Origin: Bog-756 sp052326605
GTDB taxonomy: Bacteria; Actinomycetota; Acidimicrobiia; Acidimicrobiales; RAAP-2
Length of the DNA: 64,000 nucleotides
Direction: 5' to 3'
Assembly (NCBI GenBank): GCA_052326605.1
Contig: JBKQMB010000023.1
Location: 62,001-126,000, forward strand
The position numbers and the translations under genes were made by a program. Below are positions 44,300 to 53,202 of the stretch, piece by piece; the stretch's first letter is position 1, and the number at the start of each line of letters is the position of its first letter. Under the pieces are notes generated by a model. That model made no database searches, was not told the origin of the DNA, and saw only the letters and a program-made list of their open reading frames with translations.

Positions 44300-45724
44300 A
44301 TGACTCGACGAACGGTCGGCCGGACCGGCGTGCGCGCCCCGGTACTGCTGGCGCTGTTGGTGATGATCTCGATCGGAGTGCTGGTGGCGCCGGGTACGGC
44401 CCGTGCCGCCACCATCGGCCACAGCGTCGGCCCCCACGTGTACCAGGGTGGGGGGGTGATCGGGTTCGGCGACGCGGCTGACCCCGCGGTCCCCGCCGCG
44501 CTGCCTTCGGTGATGGTGGCCATGGCGGTCAACCCGGCGTCGACTCCGACGGATGAGGGCTACTGGCTGGCGGGTGCAGACGGGAGCGTCTATCCGGAGG
44601 GCAATGCCGCGTCGTACGGATCGCTGACCTCGGTGAGCCTGCAGGCGCCGATTGTCGGGATGGCGTCGACTCCCGACGGCAAGGGCTACTGGCTGACTGC
44701 CATCGACGGAGGGGTCTTCGCCTTCGGGGACGCAGCGTTCTACGGCTCGATGGGCGGGGCCCCCCTCAACCAACCCGTCGTCGGGATGGCGCCGACTCGC
44801 GACGGCAGGGGCTACTGGCTGGTCGCCGCCGACGGCGGCATCTTCTCCTTCGGTGACGCCGCGTTCCACGGCTCGATGGGCGGGACCCCCCTCAACGCGC
44901 CGGTGACCGGGATGGCGGCGACGGGCGACGGCAACGGGTACTGGCTGGTCGCGTCCGACGGCGGGATGTTCGCCTTCGGCGATGCGCCCTTCTACGGCTC
45001 GATGGGCGGGCAGCCGCTCAACGACCCGGTCGTGGCAATGGTGGCGACCCCGTCGGGCGGCGGCTACCTGCTGGTGGCCACGGACGGAGGTATCTTCCGG
45101 TTCGGCAGTGCCCCGTTCTACGGCTCGCTGGGGGCCGGCTACGGCGGCAATCCGGCAGACGTCCCACCCGTGGCCGGCATCGCGTTCACCCCCGATGCAC
45201 TCGGGTACTGGCTGCTCGAACCCGACGGATGGTCCTACTCGTTCTCCAACCCGCCGGACCCCTCGCCCTCGGGTACGGCGGCGGCCATCGTGTCCATCGC
45301 CAACAGCCAGGTGAACAGCGACCCGGACCGCGGGAACTTCTGCAACCCCTACGGGCCCTGCGAGGCGTGGTGCGCCCTGTTCGCCACCTGGGTGTGGCAG
45401 CAGGCCGGCATCCCCATCCCCTCGTACCCCTTCACCGGCAACATCTACGACTGGGCCGCGGCCCACGGGCAGGTGCTTCCACCCACCGCCAGGCCGCTGC
45501 CGGGCGATGCCGTCCTGTACGGGACCGGGCCGTCCTCCACCTCCACGTCCCTCCACGTCGGGCTGGTCGTGCAGACCTGGCCGGATGGCGCCATCGTCAC
45601 CATCGAGGGGGATGCCGGGCCGGCACCGACCGGCTCACTGGCGGTGATCATCAACGGGCCCTACCTGCCCTCGCGATCGGCGATCTACAACGGGATGCCG
45701 ATCTACGCCTTCGCCCAGCCCTGA
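44300..45724 (+). CDS. Secreted repeat protein with C-terminal CHAP amidase domain
   Basis: Secreted protein of 474 residues. ATG 44300 is chosen because CGGAGG lies six bases upstream. A signal peptide (LLALLVMISIGVLVAPGTARA) is followed by six copies of the 42-residue GYWLVAADGGIF repeat (44558-45273) and a CHAP domain (about 330-474). The CHAP catalytic Cys is in CEAWCALFATWVWQQAG and the His in SLHVGLVVQ, with RPLPGDAVLYG before it. CHAP enzymes cut peptidoglycan peptides, so the repeat region may hold it at the wall. It shares the repeat with the CAP protein at 30.4 kb. Confidence 0.9.
   Translation: MTRRTVGRTGVRAPVLLALLVMISIGVLVAPGTARAATIGHSVGPHVYQGGGVIGFGDAADPAVPAALPSVMVAMAVNPASTPTDEGYWLAGADGSVYPEGNAASYGSLTSVSLQAPIVGMASTPDGKGYWLTAIDGGVFAFGDAAFYGSMGGAPLNQPVVGMAPTRDGRGYWLVAADGGIFSFGDAAFHGSMGGTPLNAPVTGMAATGDGNGYWLVASDGGMFAFGDAPFYGSMGGQPLNDPVVAMVATPSGGGYLLVATDGGIFRFGSAPFYGSLGAGYGGNPADVPPVAGIAFTPDALGYWLLEPDGWSYSFSNPPDPSPSGTAAAIVSIANSQVNSDPDRGNFCNPYGPCEAWCALFATWVWQQAGIPIPSYPFTGNIYDWAAAHGQVLPPTARPLPGDAVLYGTGPSSTSTSLHVGLVVQTWPDGAIVTIEGDAGPAPTGSLAVIINGPYLPSRSAIYNGMPIYAFAQP
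44558..45273 (+). repeat. Tandem 126-base repeats in the CHAP gene
   Basis: GYW units start at 44558, 44684, 44810, 44936 and 45062 (GYL in the last), then a degenerate one at about 45203 after an insertion. The protein core GYWLVAADGGIFSFGDAAFH matches the repeat of the CAP gene at 31294-31989, though the DNA copies are more diverged here. Confidence 0.85.
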
Positions 45725-45753
45725 TCCGACCGGACCGGGTGGGGTGATCGGCC

Positions 45754-46497
45754 ATGCGGGTGTTGATGCCGTTGCCGGATCGTGACTTCGACACCACCGA
45801 GGTAGCGGTGCCGTGGAAACTGCTCATGGAGTCGGGGCACACCGTCACGTTCGCCACGGAGGAGGGTGGCCGGGCGCCCGCATGTGACCCGCGCCTCTTG
45901 GACGGGGTGATCTTCGGCCTCCTCGGGGCCGAGCCGGAGCCGATCGAGTTCTACCGCGCGCTGGCCGGATCACCCGAGTTCGTCGAACCGATCAGCTGGC
46001 GGTCCGCGGATGTCGGCGCCTTCGACGGACTGCTGCTGCCCGGTGGGCACGCGCCGGGGATGCGCCAGTACCTCGGGTCATCGGAGCTGCATCGCCAGGT
46101 GGCCGCCTTCTGGTCTCTGGGCCGTCCGGTGGGTGCGATCTGCCACGGGGTGCTCGTGCTCGCCCGCAGCGAGGATCCCGAGACGGGACGAAGCGTTCTG
46201 GCGGACCGGCGGACGACCTGCCTGCCCAAGTACATGGAGCGGGGCGGGTACGTGGCGACGGCATGGCGGCTCGGGCGGTACTACCGCACCTATCCGGCCT
46301 ACGTCGAGGACGAGGTCCGCGCCGTGCTCGACGACCCGGGCCGACTCGAGATCGGGCCCCGGACAGTGCGGCGGGGGACCCGCACCGATGACCGGCACGC
46401 CTTCGTCGTCGAGGACCGCAACTATGTCTCCGCCCGCTGGCCCGGGGACAGCTACCTGTTCGCCCGGCGGTTCGAGACACTCCTGGCCGAGGCCTGA
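45754..46497 (+). CDS. DJ-1/PfpI family protein
   Basis: Class I glutamine-amidotransferase-like protein of 247 residues. It starts RVLMPLPDRDFDTTEVAVPW and has FDGLLLPGGHAPGMRQYL, then the nucleophile elbow VGAICHGVLVLA with the Cys of DJ-1/PfpI enzymes. LVKTSWRLG-like and late EDRNYVSARWPGDSYLFARR segments fit the type seen in protein deglycase or chaperone relatives. ATG 45754 follows GGGGTGATC. It is 29 bases after the CHAP gene but functionally unrelated; substrate unknown. Confidence 0.85.
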   Translation: MRVLMPLPDRDFDTTEVAVPWKLLMESGHTVTFATEEGGRAPACDPRLLDGVIFGLLGAEPEPIEFYRALAGSPEFVEPISWRSADVGAFDGLLLPGGHAPGMRQYLGSSELHRQVAAFWSLGRPVGAICHGVLVLARSEDPETGRSVLADRRTTCLPKYMERGGYVATAWRLGRYYRTYPAYVEDEVRAVLDDPGRLEIGPRTVRRGTRTDDRHAFVVEDRNYVSARWPGDSYLFARRFETLLAEA

Positions 46498-46520
46498 TCG
46501 CAGCTTCCGGTGCGGGACGC

Positions 46521-47576
46521 TCATGCGGTAGCCAGCAGGGAGGCGAGCACCCGCCGGCGGTGCTCGGCCGCCGAGCCCCACGCCTCGGACAGCGCCCAGG
46601 CCCGCTTGAGGAAGAGGTGCAGGTCGCACTCCCAGGTGTAGCCGATGGCGCCGTGGACCTGCAGCGACACCCGGGCCGCCTCCGCTGCAGCGTCGGAGGC
46701 GCACGCCTTGGCCGCCGACGCTGACCTCGACGCATACGGCGCGCCCAGGTCGAGCGCCCATGCCGCGCCGTAGACCAGGGGACGCGCGAACTCCAGCTTC
46801 ACCTGTGCGCCGGCCAACAGGTGCTTGACCGCCTGAAAGGCGCCGATCGGCCTGCCGAACTGCTTGCGCTCCTTGGCGTAGTCGGCAGCCATGACGATCA
46901 TCCGGTCGGTCACCCCGAGCAGCTCGGCCGCGGTCGCCACCGCGGCCCGGTCCAAGGTGGAGCGGATGGTCGATGCGGCCCGCGACCCCGAGGCCAGCCG
47001 GGTTTCGGCAGTGGGCTCCCAGGTGACCGCACCCAGCCGCCGGGTCGGGTCGAGGGAGGTGATCGGCGTGACCTCGGCGGCGCCCGCTTCCACGACGTGG
47101 ACCTCCGGGCCGTCCTCCGGCCCCGGAGTGGTGAGCACCAACAAGTCAGCCCCGACGGCCCCGGCGACGGGTGCGGGGGACCCTGGCGGCGGGCCCACGG
47201 CGGCGGTGATCGAACCGGCGGCGATCTCCTCCAGCCACGACCGCAAGCGGGTGGCGCCAGCGGCCCCGGCGCCCTCGAGGTCGCCCAGCAGCGGTGCCGC
47301 CAGAGCGGACGTGGCCACCAGCGGCTCGGGGAGGGCCACCCGGCCGGCCTCTTCGAGGAGCAGCACCAGGTCGAGGAGGCCGAGCCCCAGCCCGCCGTAG
47401 GTTTCGGGCACCGACAGGCCGACCACGCCGAGCTCGGCCAGCGTGGCCCAGCGGGCCGTGCGTGCCGCGGGGGCGGCGAAGGCGGCGCGCAGGTCGTCGG
47501 TGGTGCACTCCCTGGCCAGTACCTGGCGCACCGTGTCCCGGAACTCGATCTGCTGACCGGTGAATGCGAAGTGCAC
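46521..47576 (-). CDS. Acyl-CoA dehydrogenase, subunit of a second pair
   Basis: Acyl-CoA dehydrogenase of 351 residues, short form. N-terminal FAFTGQQIEFRDTVRQVLAR, middle ELGVVGLSVPETYGGLGLGL, and C-terminal ADYAKERKQFGRPIGAFQAV with LQVHGAIGYTWECDLHLFLK match the family. It starts with GTG 47576, 17 bases after the partner gene 47594-48784. The pair mirrors the pair at 38.3-40.6 kb, which suggests duplication and two heteromeric enzymes with different substrates. Confidence 0.9.
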   Translation of the reverse strand: MHFAFTGQQIEFRDTVRQVLARECTTDDLRAAFAAPAARTARWATLAELGVVGLSVPETYGGLGLGLLDLVLLLEEAGRVALPEPLVATSALAAPLLGDLEGAGAAGATRLRSWLEEIAAGSITAAVGPPPGSPAPVAGAVGADLLVLTTPGPEDGPEVHVVEAGAAEVTPITSLDPTRRLGAVTWEPTAETRLASGSRAASTIRSTLDRAAVATAAELLGVTDRMIVMAADYAKERKQFGRPIGAFQAVKHLLAGAQVKLEFARPLVYGAAWALDLGAPYASRSASAAKACASDAAAEAARVSLQVHGAIGYTWECDLHLFLKRAWALSEAWGSAAEHRRRVLASLLATA

Positions 47577-47593
47577 GGCCGTCCCGCCGGTCC

Positions 47594-48784
47594 TCAGCCG
47601 CGGGGCAGCCCGAGCATGCGCTCGGCCACCACGTTGCGTTGGATCTCGTTGGTGCCGGCGTAGATGGGACCGGCCAGCGCGAAGAGGTACCCGTCGAGCC
47701 ACGGTGCGTCGGCCCCCCCGCCGTGCAGCTCGGCTGCGGGGCCCAGCAGGGCCAGGGCCGCCCGGTGGATGGCGAGGTCCGTCTCCGACCAGTGGATCTT
47801 GTTGGCACTGGCCTCGGATCCCACCGATCCCCCTTCCAGCACCCGGGTGGCGGTCCACAGCGTGTGGAGCCGGTAGGCCTCGGCGTCGATCCAGGCCTGG
47901 GCCACGGCGTCGGCGGTGAGCACCGCCCGCTCCGGGTCGAGCGCGAGTCGTCTTGCATAGAGCGCCACCAGTCGGGCAACGGCCTCGCTGTAGCGCGCCG
48001 GGCTGCGGAGGCTGAGGCCGCGTTCGGAACCGGCGGTGGCCATGGCCACGTTCCATCCCCGCCCCACGCCTCCGAGGACCAGGGAGTCGGGGACGAACAC
48101 CTCTTCGAAGAAGAGCTCCGCGAATCCGGTCTCCCCGTCGATCTGGGGGATGGGCCGCACGGTAACCCCCGGGGAGTCCATCTCGACGAGGAAGTAGGTG
48201 AGTCCCCGATGGCGCTCCGCCTCGGGGTCGGTCCGGAACAGGCCGAAGCACCACTCGGCGAACGCCCCACGCGAGGCCCACGTCTTCTGTCCGGTCAACA
48301 CCCAGCCGTCGTCGGATTCCGCCCGCCCGGCCCGGCTGCGGATGCCGGCCAGGTCGCTGCCGGCATCCGGTTCGGACCAGCCCTGGCACCAGATCTCCTC
48401 GCCCGAGGCCATCGGCGGGAGGAACCTGGCCTTCTGCTCGTCGGTCCCGAACTCGAACAGGGTGGGCGCCAACAGGAAGATCCCGTTCTGGCTGACCCGC
48501 AGGGGGGCCTGGGCCCGCCAGTACTCCTCCTCGAAGATCAGCCATTCGAGGATGCCCACTCCGCGACCGCCGTACTCCTCGGGCCACGACACCACCGACC
48601 ACCGATCGGCGAACATGGTCCGCTCCCACGCCCGGTGGGCCTCGAACCCCTCGGCGGTGTCGAGGGACGGAAGAGAATGCGGCGAAGGTGCGTGGGCGGA
48701 CAACCACGAACGCGCCTCCTCGCGGAACGCCTCCTGGGCGTCGGTGTAGCGCAGGTCCATCGGAGTGTCCATGGTCGGGTCCAT
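47594..48784 (-). CDS. Acyl-CoA dehydrogenase, partner subunit of the second pair
   Basis: Acyl-CoA dehydrogenase of about 396 residues. It has MDLRYTDAQEAFREEARSWL near the N-terminus, WCQGWSEPDAGSDLAGIRSR and GQKTWASRGAFAEWCFGLFR in the FAD region, and the C-terminal NVVAERMLGLPRG. Three in-frame ATGs are possible: 48784, 48772 and 48760; the last corresponds to the start of the homologous gene at 40566, and none has a strong ribosome site. It diverges from a thiolase gene across a palindrome at 48803-48829. Confidence 0.9.
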   Translation of the reverse strand: MDPTMDTPMDLRYTDAQEAFREEARSWLSAHAPSPHSLPSLDTAEGFEAHRAWERTMFADRWSVVSWPEEYGGRGVGILEWLIFEEEYWRAQAPLRVSQNGIFLLAPTLFEFGTDEQKARFLPPMASGEEIWCQGWSEPDAGSDLAGIRSRAGRAESDDGWVLTGQKTWASRGAFAEWCFGLFRTDPEAERHRGLTYFLVEMDSPGVTVRPIPQIDGETGFAELFFEEVFVPDSLVLGGVGRGWNVAMATAGSERGLSLRSPARYSEAVARLVALYARRLALDPERAVLTADAVAQAWIDAEAYRLHTLWTATRVLEGGSVGSEASANKIHWSETDLAIHRAALALLGPAAELHGGGADAPWLDGYLFALAGPIYAGTNEIQRNVVAERMLGLPRG

Positions 48785-48802
48785 CGGCTCGAGGGTGTCC
48801 GG

Positions 48803-48829
48803 GGAAATCTGACACACCACCAGATTTCC
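48803..48829. promoter_or_regulatory. 9-bp-arm palindrome between acyl-CoA dehydrogenase and thiolase genes
   Basis: GGAAATCTG (48803-48811) and CAGATTTCC (48821-48829) are exact inverted arms around a 9-base spacer ACACACCAC. It is AT-richer than its surroundings and lies in the divergent gap between the dehydrogenase pair and the thiolase, a classic place for a repressor or activator site. It is different from the CTGAC-N5-GTCAG family although it contains CTG/CAG edges. Confidence 0.6.
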
Positions 48830-48861
48830 GGCAACCACGGCCAATAGGTCACAATGGCGGG

Positions 48862-50067
48862 ATGCCCAACGCCGTGATCGTCGACGTGGTTCGCACCCCG
48901 GTGGGAAAGAAGAACGGCCGGCTGTCGGGCTGGCACGCCGTCGACCTTGCGGCTCAACCGCTCCGGTCGCTGATCGAACGGAACGACCTCGACCCGGCCC
49001 TGGTGGAGGACGTGATCTACGGGTGCACCATGACGGTGGGGGAGCAGGCGATGAACATCGGACGCAACGCCGCCCTTGCCGCCGGCTTTCCCGACACCGT
49101 GCCCGGGACGACAGTCGACCGGCAGTGCGGCTCGGCCCAGCAGGCGGTCCACTTCGCCGCCCAGGCGGTCATGTCGGGGGCGATGGACATTGTCATCGGC
49201 GGCGGTGTCGAAGCCATGAGCCGGGTGCCCATCGGGTCCACCACGGAGCCCGGTCCCGGCGAGGCATACGGCCCCACGGTGCAGGCCCGGTTCGACCTCA
49301 TCCACCAGGGACTGTGCGCAGAGGAGATCGCCCGCCGCTGGGGGATCGGCCGCCAGGAGATGGACCGGTTCGCACTCCGCTCCCACGAGCGGGCAGCTAC
49401 CGCCATCGCCGAGGGCCGGTTCGACAATGAGATCGTTCCGCTGGCCACCCGGCGTGCGCGCCTCGAGGACAGGGTGGCGGTGGCCGGCAGTGACGAGGGC
49501 GACCCTGCCGGCGAGGGCATGCTGTCCTTCGACGAAGGAGTCCGGGCCGACTCCACCTACGAGAAGTTGGCGTCGTTGGCGCCGTGCTTCGTGGAGGACG
49601 GCCTGGTGACGGCGGCCACCTCCTCGCAGATCTCCGACGGTGCGGCAGCCGTGCTGATCATGTCCGAGGAGCGGGCCGGGCAACTCGGGCTGCGACCCCG
49701 GGCCCGGTTCCACACCTTCGCGGTGGCGGCCGACGACCCGGTGATCATGCTCACCGCCCCGATCCCCGCCACCACCCGCGTACTCGAGAAGTCGAAGCTC
49801 TCCCTCGACGACATCGGTGTGGTCGAGATCAACGAGGCGTTCGCCTCGGTGGTGCTGGCGTGGGAGAAGGAGCACCATCCCGACATGGGCAGGGTCAACG
49901 TCAACGGCGGCGCCATAGCCATCGGGCACCCCACCGGCGGGTCGGGAGCGCGGCTGATGGCCACACTGCTCAACGAGATGGAGCGGGTCGGGGCCCGCTA
50001 CGGGCTCCAGACCATGTGCGAGGGCGGGGGCCAGGCCAACGCCACCATCATCGAGCGGCTGGGGTAG
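48862..50067 (+). CDS. Acetyl-CoA acyltransferase (thiolase), FadA5/FadA6-like
   Basis: Active-type thiolase of 401 residues. The nucleophile is C89 in VDRQCGSAQQAVHFAAQAVM, the His is in NGGAIAIGHPTGGSGARL and the second Cys is in GLQTMCEGGGQANATIIERL. The N-terminus NAVIVDVVRTPVGKKNGRLS and INEAFASVVLAWEKEHH segments resemble thiolases of mycobacterial steroid catabolism (FadA5/FadA6 group). It cleaves 3-ketoacyl-CoA with release of acetyl- or propionyl-CoA. ATG 48862 is the start. It is divergent from the acyl-CoA dehydrogenase pair and probably works with it. Confidence 0.93.
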   Translation: MPNAVIVDVVRTPVGKKNGRLSGWHAVDLAAQPLRSLIERNDLDPALVEDVIYGCTMTVGEQAMNIGRNAALAAGFPDTVPGTTVDRQCGSAQQAVHFAAQAVMSGAMDIVIGGGVEAMSRVPIGSTTEPGPGEAYGPTVQARFDLIHQGLCAEEIARRWGIGRQEMDRFALRSHERAATAIAEGRFDNEIVPLATRRARLEDRVAVAGSDEGDPAGEGMLSFDEGVRADSTYEKLASLAPCFVEDGLVTAATSSQISDGAAAVLIMSEERAGQLGLRPRARFHTFAVAADDPVIMLTAPIPATTRVLEKSKLSLDDIGVVEINEAFASVVLAWEKEHHPDMGRVNVNGGAIAIGHPTGGSGARLMATLLNEMERVGARYGLQTMCEGGGQANATIIERLG

Positions 50068-50098
50068 GTCGGCCGGGCTCGGCGCGCAGTGGGGATCC

Positions 50099-53000
50099 CT
50101 ACTCGGGGTCCGACTGCGGGCTCGTTGCCGCCCGCTTCTTGAAGTCGACGTGGTCAGCACGGGTCGGGCGTGACATCAGGTACCCCTGGTAGAGGTCGCA
50201 GCCGAGCTCGGCGACCCGCTGCAGTTGGATCGGCGTCTCGACGCCCTCGGCCAGCACGACGAGGTCGAGGGCCTTGGAAAGCTGCACGATGGCGGCGACG
50301 ATCGCCTCGTCGGTCTCGAGGATGCCCAGGCCGTCCACGAAGGACTTGTCGATCTTGAGGATCTTGACGGGCAGGTTCTTGAGCCGGGCGAGGGACGACG
50401 TGCCGGTGCCGAAGTCGTCGATGGCCAATCCGACGCCCATCCCGTGGATGCCGCCGAGCGTGGCGATGGTTGCCGACGTCTCGCTCATCAACATGCTCTC
50501 GGTGACTTCGAGCACGAGGGCCTCGGGCGGGAGGCCCGAGTCGGCCAGCGCCGCGGCGATGGTGTCCAGCAGGTCGGCGTCGTTCAGCTGGTGGGCGGAG
50601 AGGTTGACGGTGACGTAGGCATTCTCCGCACCGGGCAGTTCCCGCCGCCACTTGGCCATGGTCTGGCAGGCCTCGCGCAGGACCCAACGGCCGAGCGAGA
50701 AGATGAGGTCGGTCTCCTCGGCGAAGGGGATGAACTCCATCGGGCCCAGCAGTCCACGGGACGGGTGGTGCCAACGGACCAGTGCCTCCATCGCCACGAT
50801 GCGGTCGTCGGCCACCGAGGCGATCGGCTGGTAGTGGACGGCCAACTCGTCGTGGTCGATCGAATGGCGAAGATCGTCGTAGATCTCGAGTCGGGCCACC
50901 GACTTGGCCCGGAGTGACTCGTCGAACACCTCGACCCTCGAGCGCCCCTTGTTCTTGGCCTGGAACATGGCCACGTCGGCCTGCTGCAGGATGTCCTGGG
51001 CGGTCTGCCGTCCCCGCATCACGAAGGAGACGCCCACGCTGCAGGTCACCACCACGCTCCGCCCGGTGGAGAGCTGGACGGGCCCGGCCAGCAGCCTCGA
51101 GTACTCGGTGGCCAGGCTGACGGCCACCTGGACGTCGTGGATGTTGCGGCACAACACGACGAACTCGTCTCCCGAGAACCGGCTGACGACATCGCCGCCC
51201 CGCACCGCTGACTTGAACCGTTGGGCTAAGGCGAGCAGCACCTCGTCTCCACTGGCGTGGCCGAACGAGTCGTTGACCAGCTTGAAGCGGTCGAGGTCGA
51301 TGAAGAGCACCGCCAGATTGGTCTCCCGCTGCATCGAAATGAGCAGTTCCCGTTCGAGCTCGTCGCTGAACAGCGACCGATTGCCAAGCCCGGTCAGCGA
51401 GTCGTGGTAGGCGAGCCAGCTGAGCTGGGCCTCGGCCGCTTTGCGGTCGGTGACGTCGGTGAAGGAGCAGACCACCATGGGGGAGTCGTCCTGGCCGGAG
51501 CCGGACAGGAGCCGCGAGCTGAGCGACAACCACTGCCGCCGCCCGTTCCCGTCGGTGACCCCGATGATCACGTCGTCCAGCGACTCGTTGGTGGCCAGCG
51601 TCTGCTCGTGGGGGAACATGTCGGCGGACAGCGGCTGCCCGTCCGCATTGATGGCGATCGACGACCCCGTGAAGATCTGGTGGCCGCTAGCGGATTCGAG
51701 GCGATCGCCGAGGATCCGGGTGGCGGCCTCGTTGAGTGCGGAGATGTTCCCCGACTCGTCGAAGAGCACGATCCCTTCGCTCAGCGAGGCCACGACCGCC
51801 TCGTACCGCTCTTCGGCCGCCCGGCGGCCGGCCTCGGCCTGGCGGGCGTCGGTGAGCTCGGTGCACACGACGACCCAGCCTGAGGGCTGGGTGTCGTCGT
51901 CGATCAGTGGGTCGATCGAGACGAGGACGTCGACCTCGGAGCCGTCCTTGCGGTGGTGGGTCCGCTGGCCCCGCTCGAGGACGGCGGCGCTGTCGGTCCG
52001 GTTGGCGGTGACGACGGCCCCGATGGACAGGCCGGTCACTTCATCCTCACGCCAGCCGTAGATGGCCTGGGCGGCCTCGTTCCAGCTCTCGATCCTCCCG
52101 TCGGCGTCGATACCGATGATGGCGTCGGAGACGTGGGCGACCAGGCTGGCCCGGTAGCGGTTGGCCGCTTCGGCGGAGCGCCGCTCCGAGGTGTCACGGG
52201 CGATGACCTGGTAGGCGGGCTCGCCGTTCCAGCTGGTGCGGACGCTGGTGACCTCCATGACGGTGATGCTGCCGTCGAACGACATGATCCGCGCCTCGCC
52301 GTGCTCGAAGAACTGACCGTCCTCCGTGAGCTGGGCCAGGCGTTCGGCCATCTCGGGGATGTCGTTGGGGTGGACGATCTCGGAGACGGGCATGCCGTAG
52401 TGCTCGGCCAGCGCCTGGCTGTAGTCCTTCTCCTCCGAGCCCGAGAACATCAGCTTCACCGCGGCGCGGTTGCCGTACACCAGCCGTCCGTTCTGGTGGA
52501 CGCACACCACGTCGGGAGAGACCTCGGTCAGCAGCCGGTAGCGCTCCACCAGGTCGCCGAGCTCGCGCTCGAACTTCTGCTGGGCGGTGACGTCGATCAC
52601 CACGCCGGTGTAGAAGTGCTGGATCCGGCCGATGCGGTCTCCGGGATCGTCGTCGGGGATGGCCAGCGGCGAGGCCCGGACCACCACGAGGTGGTCGGTC
52701 CCGTCGGGGCAGGTCACCACCATGTGGAGGTCGAACTCGGCAAAGGGCGTACCGGCGCGGATGGGAGCCAGGATGGGAGCCAGGATGGACTCGCCGACCT
52801 CGGTGACGTCCCCGAACTCCAACCGGGTGACGGACGGCTCGCTGGGCCCGCCGGCCTCCGCGGAGCGGACACCGTCCGTCGCGCCCATGAGGGATCCGCG
52901 GTGCACGCTGAAGCCGCGTATGCCGGGTGCGAAGCCGAACAGCTCCTCGATCGGGTACGACCAGTAGACCGCATCGTATTGGCTGTCGTACACCCAGGTG

Positions 53001-53140
53001 ACGGTCTGGAGTCCCTCGCTGGTGAGGTCGACCTCCTGGGACAGCTCGAAGGCGTGGTCGCCGAAGACCGAATCGCCACGCTCGACCCGATCGAACGACA
53101 CCGCGTGCCTTCGACCGCCGTAGCTGCTTGCCGTGGCCAT
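50099..53140 (-). CDS. PAS-GGDEF-EAL cyclic-di-GMP signalling protein
   Basis: Soluble-looking sensor protein of about 1013 residues. An N-terminal PAS-like region is followed by further PAS/PAC domains (about residues 180-575; e.g. HVSDAIIGIDADGRIESWNE and SLSEGIVLFDESGNISALNE), then a GGDEF domain (about 580-740) and an EAL domain (about 750-1000). The GGDEF signature reads S656-G-D-E-F, so cyclase activity is uncertain. The EAL has MEALVRW (E785), DDFGTGTSS, LKIDKSFV and AEGVET, so it should hydrolyse c-di-GMP. ATG 53140 is the preferred start; the frame is open a little further upstream. Confidence 0.92.
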   Translation of the reverse strand: MATASSYGGRRHAVSFDRVERGDSVFGDHAFELSQEVDLTSEGLQTVTWVYDSQYDAVYWSYPIEELFGFAPGIRGFSVHRGSLMGATDGVRSAEAGGPSEPSVTRLEFGDVTEVGESILAPILAPIRAGTPFAEFDLHMVVTCPDGTDHLVVVRASPLAIPDDDPGDRIGRIQHFYTGVVIDVTAQQKFERELGDLVERYRLLTEVSPDVVCVHQNGRLVYGNRAAVKLMFSGSEEKDYSQALAEHYGMPVSEIVHPNDIPEMAERLAQLTEDGQFFEHGEARIMSFDGSITVMEVTSVRTSWNGEPAYQVIARDTSERRSAEAANRYRASLVAHVSDAIIGIDADGRIESWNEAAQAIYGWREDEVTGLSIGAVVTANRTDSAAVLERGQRTHHRKDGSEVDVLVSIDPLIDDDTQPSGWVVVCTELTDARQAEAGRRAAEERYEAVVASLSEGIVLFDESGNISALNEAATRILGDRLESASGHQIFTGSSIAINADGQPLSADMFPHEQTLATNESLDDVIIGVTDGNGRRQWLSLSSRLLSGSGQDDSPMVVCSFTDVTDRKAAEAQLSWLAYHDSLTGLGNRSLFSDELERELLISMQRETNLAVLFIDLDRFKLVNDSFGHASGDEVLLALAQRFKSAVRGGDVVSRFSGDEFVVLCRNIHDVQVAVSLATEYSRLLAGPVQLSTGRSVVVTCSVGVSFVMRGRQTAQDILQQADVAMFQAKNKGRSRVEVFDESLRAKSVARLEIYDDLRHSIDHDELAVHYQPIASVADDRIVAMEALVRWHHPSRGLLGPMEFIPFAEETDLIFSLGRWVLREACQTMAKWRRELPGAENAYVTVNLSAHQLNDADLLDTIAAALADSGLPPEALVLEVTESMLMSETSATIATLGGIHGMGVGLAIDDFGTGTSSLARLKNLPVKILKIDKSFVDGLGILETDEAIVAAIVQLSKALDLVVLAEGVETPIQLQRVAELGCDLYQGYLMSRPTRADHVDFKKRAATSPQSDPE

Positions 53141-53202
53141 AGGCCCTAGATATCGGCCAATTAGCTGCCGGGCTTTAGCGCCGGCCTGCAACGGGCCCCG
53201 GC

